From Candidatus Omnitrophota bacterium (GTDB taxonomy: Bacteria; Omnitrophota; Omnitrophia; Omnitrophales; Aquincolibacteriaceae), in contig JACPXM010000007.1 in assembly GCA_016196545.1 (NCBI GenBank), forward strand, positions 1 through 44,074: a DNA stretch of 44,074 bases, in the 5' to 3' direction. Made by a program: the position numbers and the translations under genes. Each line of letters starts with the position of its first letter. Positions within the stretch are counted from its first letter, which is position 1. The notes under the pieces were generated by a model, which saw only the letters and a list, made by a program, of their open reading frames with translations, did no database searches and was not told the origin of the DNA. Shown one piece after another: positions 34,044 to 42,173 of the stretch.

Positions 34044-34913
34044 TTAGGAACTTTCTCTTTCTCGATCGTCCGATCGAGAAAATGAAATTGAAAAGGTTGT
34101 CCCTTTATTTTTTTCGCTTTGAATAAGCACGGACCCTCCATGCCTTTGAATTACACCGTAGACAACAGAAAGTCCCAGTCCCGAACCGCTATCCCCTTTG
34201 GTCGTAAAAAAAGGTTCCCAGCATCGCCTTTTCACTTCTTCATCCATTCCGATACCTTGGTCGCAAACTTCAAGCACAACTTCGTACGCATTGGCATAAG
34301 TCCTAAGCATCAATTCCCCACCTTGGGGCATAGCATCCACGGCATTAAAGATAAGATTGGTAAGGACTTCACGGAGCTGGACGTCGTCGCCTTCAATCAA
34401 GGGAATATCCCCCAGCTCCTTTCGAACGGTGATCTGCGCTCCCTTAACGAGCGCCTGACTTTTCCATTTAGGCTGCGTTAAGGAGATCATCTCTTCAATC
34501 ATGGGATTTAAATGAACCGACGTAAAGGGTTCGTTTTGCTCCCGGGTGTAGAAAAAATCCCGAAGCCTCTTGACAATCCCTGCGGCGTGGCGCGCAGCGG
34601 CATTCATGATCTGCAAAAATTGAAGCAGCGTTTTGCGATCTTCACGCGCCTGGGGATCCTTTAAAAGAAGCTCGCTATAACCCAAAATCGGCGACAGCGC
34701 ATTATTGAAATCGTGGACAATACCGCTTGCCATTTGGCCGAGGGCACGAAGCCGCTCCTGCTGAACAAGCTGGTATTGTGTCTTACGGAGTTCTTCAAGT
34801 GCCTTTTCAAGCTGTTGGGTTCTTTCCGATATTTTTTTTTCGAATTCGGCCTTGACCTTTTCAACATTTTCTTGCGATCCTGAAAAACTCATAGCTTTCC
34901 TTCCTTGACACAC
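34044..34913 (-). CDS. Soluble histidine kinase
   Basis: LGQMASGIVHDFNNALSPILGYSELLL (H-box), N/G boxes (LTNLIFNAVDAMPQGG, GSGLGLSVVYGVIQRHGG). Confidence 0.92.
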   Translation of the reverse strand: MCQGRKAMSFSGSQENVEKVKAEFEKKISERTQQLEKALEELRKTQYQLVQQERLRALGQMASGIVHDFNNALSPILGYSELLLKDPQAREDRKTLLQFLQIMNAAARHAAGIVKRLRDFFYTREQNEPFTSVHLNPMIEEMISLTQPKWKSQALVKGAQITVRKELGDIPLIEGDDVQLREVLTNLIFNAVDAMPQGGELMLRTYANAYEVVLEVCDQGIGMDEEVKRRCWEPFFTTKGDSGSGLGLSVVYGVIQRHGGSVLIQSEKNKGTTFSISFSRSDDRERESS

Positions 34914-35034
34914 CTTAACTTAATGTTCTGTAGTCAATTTTTGTGCCAATTGAACAGCAGCGAAGAATTTTAGAGAGAAGAAAATAGGGAGGAGTTTTGC
35001 CGCGGGTTTTTAGCTGACTTTAAAACTGTGCAAA

Positions 35035-36789
35035 TCAAACCAATGAGGCATTTCTAGGTTGAAATTCATTTTTTAATTTTTGCGGTTGAGAGACGGGTAA
35101 ATCAACCAAAAAAAGCGTGCCTTTGTCCGCCCTGCTGATGACGGAAATATTTCCTGCATGATTTTCCACAATTTTTTTTGCAATGGCCAGGCCCAGCCCC
35201 ATGCCGCCGTGTTTGGTGGTAAAAAAGGGTTTAAATATCTCATGAACTTGATGCGCGGGAATACCGGAACCGGTATCGCGAACTGAAATACGCACCTGCG
35301 AAATTTCGGAATTACAATCGGATTTGAGCAACAAGATTCCCCCTTGGGGCATGGCTTGAATCGCATTTTGAATCAGATTTTCAAAGAGCTCGTACAATTG
35401 ATCGCGATCCCCTTCAACTCCAGGACAATACGGTACCGTTTCCACCTTGAAAACGATCCCTAAGCGACCGGCAGTTTCCGCGTAGCGTTCCCGCAGCGAT
35501 TCAAAAATAGTTTCCAAACTTAATTCCTCGAGGTCTGATTTTTTAGGAGCTGCGATTTGCGACAGGCTATTGAAAATCTTCTCCAAATTTTCAATCGCTG
35601 CTGAAAATTCTTTTTCAAAGCGCTGGATAAAAATTGGATCCGTCTTACGCTCTGGAAGAAGCTGGGAAAAGGTCTTAAGCGCTACAATGGAATTTTTAAA
35701 CTTGTGGGAAATGGTGGTTGCGGCCGCGCCAATAGCCGCCAAATGTTCCCGTTCGCGAGCCCTCTTTAAACGCCGGCTCATTTGCTTGAACCGCAAAAAA
35801 AGCCGACCCAACTCATCGGAGGATTTGGGAGGAATTTCGAAATCAAAATCGCCAACCGCGACGCGCCGGCTCCAGGCTTGTAATTCCCGAACAGGCTGAA
35901 CCATCATTTTTGCAAGTCGGAAACTGACCAAAATAGAAAGAATCAAGGAAACAAAAATAACAGACCAAATGAGAAATTTCATAGGGCGCATGAATTCATA
36001 AGCCTCTCGAGTCTCAATCTGAAGACCCACAAATAAGGGCAAAGGGCCTTTCACGGGCGCATAGGAAACCAAGTTATCGTTTTTTCTCCACGTTCTCTCG
36101 TGAAAAATTTCTTGGGTGGGTAAAACCGTATTTTTTAAAACAAGTCTGCGGTCCGGATGAGCCACCAAAAGACCTTCTTTTGTCACCAAAAAAGCTCGGC
36201 CGGTACGGCCTATTTGAATACCGTCCACGATTTCCCAAAGTCCTCTCAGATTCACTTGAGCCATCAACACTCCCGCAATCTCCCCTTTGAATTGATAAGG
36301 AAAGGCCACGGAAAAATGCGGCAGATAATTATCGCTGATATAAACCGAGGATACAGAGGTACGGCCGTGTCGCGCTTCCCGGAAAATTTTTTCACGGTTG
36401 TATTTCTTTTTAGGATACCCAGGATTGGAGGAAGCAATTTCCTCGCCTTTTAAATTTAAGGAAAGAATTTCTTCGAAAAAAGGGTATTCCAGCGACAATT
36501 CCACCAAAAGGGTTTCCTGGTCCCATGCACTTGACCCCGTTCTCCCCAGAAGTTGGCCTGCGGTTTTTAAAAGTTCTACAGGCCGCGCTATAAATAAAGA
36601 GATTTCCCGCGCCGCACGGACAGCAATAGCCTGATGACTTTCCTGGATGTTGGCCTTTAGAACACGCGCCGAAATTTGATTGAGCGTGATCCCTAAAAGG
36701 GAAAGCAATCCGATCACTAGAAGGCAGATGACAAGCGCCAGTTTGACCGCAATTTTTTGAGGTATTAATTTTCTGAGAAACTGAATCAT
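35035..36789 (-). CDS. Membrane sensor histidine kinase (Cache-like sensor, HAMP, HATPase)
   Basis: TM, extracytoplasmic Cache-like region (GRTGRAFLVTKEGLLVAHPDRRLV), TM, HAMP, H-box TTISHKFKNSIVALKTFSQLL, HATPase (FENLIQNAIQAMPQGG, GMGLGLAIAKKIVENHAG). Confidence 0.9.
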   Translation of the reverse strand: MIQFLRKLIPQKIAVKLALVICLLVIGLLSLLGITLNQISARVLKANIQESHQAIAVRAAREISLFIARPVELLKTAGQLLGRTGSSAWDQETLLVELSLEYPFFEEILSLNLKGEEIASSNPGYPKKKYNREKIFREARHGRTSVSSVYISDNYLPHFSVAFPYQFKGEIAGVLMAQVNLRGLWEIVDGIQIGRTGRAFLVTKEGLLVAHPDRRLVLKNTVLPTQEIFHERTWRKNDNLVSYAPVKGPLPLFVGLQIETREAYEFMRPMKFLIWSVIFVSLILSILVSFRLAKMMVQPVRELQAWSRRVAVGDFDFEIPPKSSDELGRLFLRFKQMSRRLKRAREREHLAAIGAAATTISHKFKNSIVALKTFSQLLPERKTDPIFIQRFEKEFSAAIENLEKIFNSLSQIAAPKKSDLEELSLETIFESLRERYAETAGRLGIVFKVETVPYCPGVEGDRDQLYELFENLIQNAIQAMPQGGILLLKSDCNSEISQVRISVRDTGSGIPAHQVHEIFKPFFTTKHGGMGLGLAIAKKIVENHAGNISVISRADKGTLFLVDLPVSQPQKLKNEFQPRNASLV

Positions 36790-36815
36790 AAAGGGTTTTT
36801 ATCAAAAAGCATGCC

Positions 36816-36847
36816 AAAAAAATGGCCGCGGCGCTTATGCCGCGGCC
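36816..36847 (-). terminator. Intrinsic terminator downstream of the radical SAM gene
   Basis: Minus strand GGCCGCGGC-ATAAGC-GCCGCGGCC followed by ATTTTTTT: perfect 9-bp GC-rich stem plus T tract. Confidence 0.87.
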
Positions 36848-36881
36848 TATATTACTCTTTAAATGGAATCGGGGAAAGTTC

Positions 36882-38255
36882 TTAAACGGTGAGGGCGGGC
36901 TGCTTTTCTCGCTCCCTTTTCTTGGCCATCAGCTGCTCGTATTTGATTTTAATGTAATCGTGAATTGTTTTATCGAAGAAATCCCTTTCACAAAAGACAT
37001 TTTTGTAGCTTCCAGTTTGAAGTTCCGCATGATAATTACACCCGCCCGCACAAAAAGGCACGTATTGGCAATCCTGGCATTTGCCCTTCCACTCGACAAG
37101 GTCAAACGACATGAAATCCTTATAGCGATCGTTCAGTTTTAGATCGGAAACATTCCCGCAAGATTTATCATAATGCCCCACCATGGCAGGACATTTAAAA
37201 ATCACGCCGTCGGGATCAATAATGACTTGGTGTTCGCCCGATTTGAAGTGGCATACGCCTCCCCCGTCGAGAGACCTTGAAGTGGCAAAACCGCGTCGCA
37301 TGAGCTCCTTTTTAATCTGAATCATTTTTTCACCATGGCCTGGGTCGCAGGCATAAGTGGCAACCGCTTGAGAGTCATGCGGCATGGGATCGCGACGTTC
37401 GGTAATGGGCTTGAAATCAATCATTGCGATTTTTTCTTTTAAGCCTTCGGCTTCAAAAAAATCTAAAAGTTTGTAAAGGCTTTCGTAACTATGGGTGTTG
37501 AAATTGCTCGCCAAAATGACTTTGGTTTTATGCGCCACGGCCTTGATATTCCGTATGAGAATGTCAAAACTCCCTTTTCCGCTGATAAAAGGACGGTATT
37601 GGTCGTGTTGCTCTTTATCCCCGTCCAGGGTAATCCGAAGGCTTTTAAGCCCCCAGCCATTGAGCCGATCCACTAAAGCCTCTGTCACAAGAGATCCATT
37701 GGTAATAATATTGAATTCAAAATGCCAGGGGGTCGTGGCGGTCCACTCATGCATTTCGCGAGCAATGTATTCCAACATCGGGACATTCAAAAGGGGTTCG
37801 CCTCCGTAGAAAACAATTTCTATTTTTTCCGGATTGACCTCCATAGCTTTGTTTTTTAACCATAACACGATTTCCTGGGCCTTTTCTTGACTCATGAACC
37901 TTTTCTGCTCTTTCACCTTGCCTTCGAAGCAATAAGGACAGGCAAAATTACAAAAATAAGTGGTCAGAACATAGGCCTCCAGTTTTTTCGAATTGTAACG
38001 GATCGTTTCGAACCAATCTCGCATAATGTCGAGTTCATCAGCATCATCGCGCAACGTAATCCCCATTTCCTCAAGCTTGGTAAGAATGGGACGCGCCTCT
38101 TCAGCGACAGCGGTAACCGCTACGGGCATTTCGCGGAGCAGGGACCGTATGGCATCGTTGAGAACCAGCAGAGCCTGCGTGCGGGTATTGTAGGCTAAAT
38201 GTTTTCCAGGTTGGGGATAATCATCGACAATAATGGTGAACTGAGAAATTTTCAT
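36882..38255 (-). CDS. Radical SAM/SPASM peptide maturase
   Basis: Radical SAM CNFACPYCFE (CxxxCxxC); C-terminal SPASM cysteines (CHFKSGEHQVIIDPDGVIFKCPAM...CQDCQYVPFCAGGCNYH...C); N-terminal ~80 aa resembling a PqqD/RRE-like region. Confidence 0.9.
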   Translation of the reverse strand: MKISQFTIIVDDYPQPGKHLAYNTRTQALLVLNDAIRSLLREMPVAVTAVAEEARPILTKLEEMGITLRDDADELDIMRDWFETIRYNSKKLEAYVLTTYFCNFACPYCFEGKVKEQKRFMSQEKAQEIVLWLKNKAMEVNPEKIEIVFYGGEPLLNVPMLEYIAREMHEWTATTPWHFEFNIITNGSLVTEALVDRLNGWGLKSLRITLDGDKEQHDQYRPFISGKGSFDILIRNIKAVAHKTKVILASNFNTHSYESLYKLLDFFEAEGLKEKIAMIDFKPITERRDPMPHDSQAVATYACDPGHGEKMIQIKKELMRRGFATSRSLDGGGVCHFKSGEHQVIIDPDGVIFKCPAMVGHYDKSCGNVSDLKLNDRYKDFMSFDLVEWKGKCQDCQYVPFCAGGCNYHAELQTGSYKNVFCERDFFDKTIHDYIKIKYEQLMAKKREREKQPALTV

Positions 38256-38304
38256 AAGGAACGCTCCAATTTTTTAGACGCGTGGGAGGATTTATTAATA
38301 TTCC

Positions 38305-38332
38305 AAACGGGCTGCGAATAAGCAGCCCGTTT
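38305..38332 (-). promoter_or_regulatory. Hairpin between putative precursor and maturase genes (possible attenuator/processing site)
   Basis: AAACGGGCTGC-GAATAA-GCAGCCCGTTT, perfect 11-bp stem with a 6-nt loop; no strong T tract on the minus strand. Confidence 0.75.
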
Positions 38333-38339
38333 TCTTCAT

Positions 38340-38438
38340 CTACTCTGGGAATCCAACAAACCAAATATCCGACACACAACAGTTAGTGACAATTCCTTTC
38401 GCATCTTTTGCAGTGTCAATAACCACGATATCTTCCAT
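38340..38438 (-). CDS. Putative RiPP precursor peptide, 32 aa
   Basis: MEDIVVIDTAKDAKGIVTNCCVSDIWFVGFPE with a near-perfect Shine-Dalgarno (AAAGGGGGTGAT, 3 nt before the ATG); between the SBP and the radical SAM/SPASM gene. Not listed as its own ORF in the track. Confidence 0.75.
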   Translation of the reverse strand: MEDIVVIDTAKDAKGIVTNCCVSDIWFVGFPE

Positions 38439-38463
38439 CCCATCACCCCCTTTCCACTCAGAT

Positions 38464-40104
38464 TTACTCTTGCTTATATAATTTTCTAAGAAGATAAAAT
38501 GGGATGAAGGGACCGAAAAAATTATCCGCAGGAATAATATCCTTGGAGGAGGCGTGAAACGAGTAGGGAATATAAAGAAAAACAGCGGGAATATCCTTCG
38601 CAATCGTTTCCTGCAATTGATGATAAGTGATTTTCCGCTCCTCCCGGTCATTCATTCTTCGTGCCGCCTCAAAACCTTTTGAAACCTCCGGATTTTCATA
38701 ATTTCCCAAATTAAACGATCCCCCCGGAAAATAATGACTGACAACATCGGGATCCGGATCCATATTATTAAATGTCGTTAAGAAAATTTGGAAAGGAGCA
38801 TTTGGCTGATAGACTTGGGAATGAAGCTCCTTGTAATCGGAAAACGTATGAATTTTAAGAGAGATTCCGATTTCTTGAAGCTGCTGGCGAATCAGTTTGG
38901 CCATCCGCATCAAATGCTCGTTTTCTGAACTTACCAAAAGATTCAAGTCTAATCCCGAAACACCTTCCTCCTTGAGCAGCCTCGCGGCACTTTCTGCAGG
39001 ATGCCTCTGAACACGAATATTCGAAGAATAAGCCCAAGAGGCAGGGTGGAAGGGACCCTCAATCAGAATGCCCTGATCGCCTTCAAGCTTGTTCCGCATT
39101 TCATCACAGTTAATGGCCAAACGAATGGCTTCGCGAAGATTTCTTTTTTTTAACCGTTCATCCTTAAAATTAAATAAAAGCATATACCCGCCCGGAGCCA
39201 GTGAAGTAAAAACATGAAAGGAGGAATTCTCCCGAATTTCTTGAAAATCATCGCGGTCCAGATAAAAAACCAAATCTACATCTCCACGAAGAAAAGCGGA
39301 CCATACGTGCTTCTTTGAAGAAAATATCTGGACACTGACTTGATTCAAATAGGGCCTGCCTTCAAAATAATTTAAATACGCCCTGAGACGCATGGAACCA
39401 TTACTCTCCTCACCCTCAAAAATAAACGGGCCCGTCCCAATGGGTGATTTTGCAATGACATTTAAATCATCTTTCGTGTGAATCAATTGATTCTTGGGAA
39501 CAATGCTGACGCGCCATATTGAAACTAAAAAGGGGGAAAAAGGCTCTTTCAGTATGGCCTGAAAAACATAGCGTGAAGGAATCTTCCATTCTTTGACACG
39601 GTCAAACTGTTTTGAAAACGCGGGACTAATGTTTTTATCGCTCATAAGCCGGAAGCTATGCAATACATCCTCAGAGGTGCATTCCTGACCGTTGTGAAAC
39701 TTTACGCCGCTGCGCAGGTAAAAGGTATAGGTTAAACCATCCTTTGAAATTTCCCAACGTTGCGCCAAATCCGGTTCGAATTCTCCGGAGGGTGAAACTC
39801 GGACTAGTTTGTTAAAAATTAAATCCATCAAGGGCGCGGAAATGGTGTCGGTGACGTTAAACGGGTCGAGGGGTGCAGGCTTTTGATGTGTGCCTAAATA
39901 AAGGGTGCCTCCGTAGCGCGGCTTTGGCGACGAGACGGCGGAAGGCGCTGCATATGCGGGCTGCACGGCCGCTGAAGCAATCATGAGACCTGCCAACAAA
40001 ACCCCCTTCACAGGGAAAAAAACCTTGGCATAAAAAGCACGAAATCCAAAGGGCGTTGGCAATGTCTGTGCCATTGAATATTTTAAAAGAGCGCAATCAA
40101 TCAT
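38464..40104 (-). CDS. Family 5 extracellular solute-binding protein (Dpp/Opp-type)
   Basis: PRYGGTLYLGTHQKPAPLDPFNVTDTISAPLMDLIFNKLVRVSPSGEFEPDLAQRWEISKDGLTYTFYLRSGVKFHNGQECTSEDVLHSF, typical SBP_bac_5. Confidence 0.92.
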   Translation of the reverse strand: MIDCALLKYSMAQTLPTPFGFRAFYAKVFFPVKGVLLAGLMIASAAVQPAYAAPSAVSSPKPRYGGTLYLGTHQKPAPLDPFNVTDTISAPLMDLIFNKLVRVSPSGEFEPDLAQRWEISKDGLTYTFYLRSGVKFHNGQECTSEDVLHSFRLMSDKNISPAFSKQFDRVKEWKIPSRYVFQAILKEPFSPFLVSIWRVSIVPKNQLIHTKDDLNVIAKSPIGTGPFIFEGEESNGSMRLRAYLNYFEGRPYLNQVSVQIFSSKKHVWSAFLRGDVDLVFYLDRDDFQEIRENSSFHVFTSLAPGGYMLLFNFKDERLKKRNLREAIRLAINCDEMRNKLEGDQGILIEGPFHPASWAYSSNIRVQRHPAESAARLLKEEGVSGLDLNLLVSSENEHLMRMAKLIRQQLQEIGISLKIHTFSDYKELHSQVYQPNAPFQIFLTTFNNMDPDPDVVSHYFPGGSFNLGNYENPEVSKGFEAARRMNDREERKITYHQLQETIAKDIPAVFLYIPYSFHASSKDIIPADNFFGPFIPFYLLRKLYKQE

Positions 40105-40235
40105 AACGTTGAATAAAGCTTTGATTTTAAAAGGAAAAATAATAAGACTAAGATAAATAACAAATCGAATCGAGGAAAATTAAAATCAAACACTCGTGCA
40201 CAATATTCGGGATTTGTCGAGACTCTTGTGCAGGA

Positions 40236-42173
40236 TCAAAAACCATACTTCGCTCCGGCTTCAAAATTCCTTTCTGGATTAGGGTCCCGACTGCCGTCAA
40301 AGGAAAAGTCGTGATTGAAGAGGTTCTCCCCTTCGACAAATACGGAAAATCGGCCATACAGGATTTTGGGGAATTTAAGAACCGCCTTGCTATCAAAAAT
40401 GAATGCCTGATCCTTGGGATTCGTAAATCCCGCGTATTGAACCAAATCCGTATAACGACCAGCAAGATGGAGATTTAGAATCATTCCCCAGAATGCCTTG
40501 GAGTAATTGAGTTTAATGTCCTGAGTAAAGCGAGGCCGGCTTTGCAAGGGTCCGGCCGAACCCGGCTCTACGGCTAAGACATACATTGTGCCATAGGAAC
40601 CGGAAATTCCTTGCCAGGGGCCAAGCCCAATTTCGGTTTCGAAACCTGTTCGTCTTTCCTCATCAATATTGACGGGCTGCCTAAGGCCATCGGAGCGGAC
40701 AATGGTTTGAATGCTATCTTCGAGAAAAGTCTGAAAAAATACGGCTTTCCCGAGAATTCCATTACGGGGTTCGGTCTCAAAGCCAAAATTGTAGACAATG
40801 GCCTTCTCAGCCTCCAAATCGGGATTTGCAACAGTCGTCGCTGCGCTTAGATATCGATCCACTAAGGAAGGCGCATTAAACGCCCGTGAAACATTACCCC
40901 GTAACAAGCTCCTCCAAAAAGGCAGATGATAAACAAGCCCTGCACTTGGATCAAAATAGGTGCCGTAACTGTTGGTCGCATCGAGGCGGGATCCGAGTGT
41001 GGCATCCCAATTTTTCCAGGAAAGCTGATAATTGATAAAATAGCCTTGGCGCGTGCTTTCTTTATTGACATTAAACGGGCTCGTGGCTGCCCGGAAAACC
41101 GCGTCCCGGTATACTTCCACGCCGATATCAGCTCCCGTCACGAGGGTCTGGGATTCGGTGATGTCCCATATATTCTTCACAGAGGCTTCATGAATCATGC
41201 TGCGCGCCTTCGCAACTTGAAAAAAAGTGTAGCGCGGCAAAAGCAACGTATCGCGGCGGAAAGTTCTTTCCGATAATTTATAAAAAAATTCTGAATACAC
41301 ATTTCCGCCATGCTCCATCACAAGCCCTGCGCTGCCATAACGCGAATAGACCTTTCTTTTTGCAGAAAGATTCAAATCGGGCAAATCAAATTCGCTTACC
41401 TTAGAACCGGAGTATCCGAAGGATCCCTTTAGAGAAAGTCCTTCAATCCCGGGAATCGTAACTTCGCTTTTTAAAAATCCCCTCTTCTCCAGCTCATCGC
41501 TATTCGGACGAAAGCCCCCGGCCTCGGTATAACTTCCCATGCCGTAATAACCCAGAGGCCCGGCCGAGCCCCAAATTTCCCCTTTCTCACGCTGAGTGCC
41601 AAATTCTCCAAAGCTGAGAGTGGTTTCTCCCTTCGGCATCAAGGATTTTCCAACAGGCCTCGTAATAACGTTAATGACTCCGCCCATGGCCGAACCCCAA
41701 ACACTTGAGGACGCTCCCTTAATCACTTCGATTTTCTCCACAATTTCGAGTGGAATCTGAGACAAATCCGCAATGCCTCCCGTAGTGGTTGCATTAAAGG
41801 TAATGCCATCCACCATCACGCGCACTTCACGCGCCTTGGAGCCATAAATTTGAGCCGTGGCGTTTTGTCCAATGTGTCCGTCATCTTGAACCACAATGCC
41901 GTTAATCAATCCAAGTGCTTCATCCAAATCCTGAACGGGCCAGCGGTCAAGTTCTTCACGGGTCACCACCGTCACATGATCCGTCACTTGAGGAAGGGCT
42001 TGGAGGCTTCGTGTGGAACTAAAAAAGGAATCCTTAGAATACAGAAAATCCGACTGAGAGGATAAGACTTCCGAAGGCGGACTGGATAAAACGCGGCGAT
42101 CACTATGGGCCATGAGAGGAGGAATTAAAAGAAATAGGAGCGGGAGTGAAAAGAACAAAAACCGGTACATCAA
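40236..42173 (-). CDS. TonB-dependent outer-membrane receptor
   Basis: Plug domain (VTDHVTVVTREELDRWPVQDLDEALGLINGIVVQDDG...VMVDGITFN...IEKIEVIKGASSSVWGSAMGGVINVITRP-type motif) and beta-barrel ending in an aromatic residue (GAKYGF). Confidence 0.93.
   Translation of the reverse strand: MMYRFLFFSLPLLFLLIPPLMAHSDRRVLSSPPSEVLSSQSDFLYSKDSFFSSTRSLQALPQVTDHVTVVTREELDRWPVQDLDEALGLINGIVVQDDGHIGQNATAQIYGSKAREVRVMVDGITFNATTTGGIADLSQIPLEIVEKIEVIKGASSSVWGSAMGGVINVITRPVGKSLMPKGETTLSFGEFGTQREKGEIWGSAGPLGYYGMGSYTEAGGFRPNSDELEKRGFLKSEVTIPGIEGLSLKGSFGYSGSKVSEFDLPDLNLSAKRKVYSRYGSAGLVMEHGGNVYSEFFYKLSERTFRRDTLLLPRYTFFQVAKARSMIHEASVKNIWDITESQTLVTGADIGVEVYRDAVFRAATSPFNVNKESTRQGYFINYQLSWKNWDATLGSRLDATNSYGTYFDPSAGLVYHLPFWRSLLRGNVSRAFNAPSLVDRYLSAATTVANPDLEAEKAIVYNFGFETEPRNGILGKAVFFQTFLEDSIQTIVRSDGLRQPVNIDEERRTGFETEIGLGPWQGISGSYGTMYVLAVEPGSAGPLQSRPRFTQDIKLNYSKAFWGMILNLHLAGRYTDLVQYAGFTNPKDQAFIFDSKAVLKFPKILYGRFSVFVEGENLFNHDFSFDGSRDPNPERNFEAGAKYGF

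Noticed and set aside
38439-38651. 103-aa ORF 38340..38651 as a real protein
   Set aside because: Its N-terminal part overlaps the SBP coding frame; only the last 32 codons have a ribosome-binding site and independent location.
40105-40196. Sigma54-like site near TGTGCACGAGTGTTTGAT (minus strand) before the SBP gene
   Set aside because: Lacks both the invariant GG at -24 and GC at -12.
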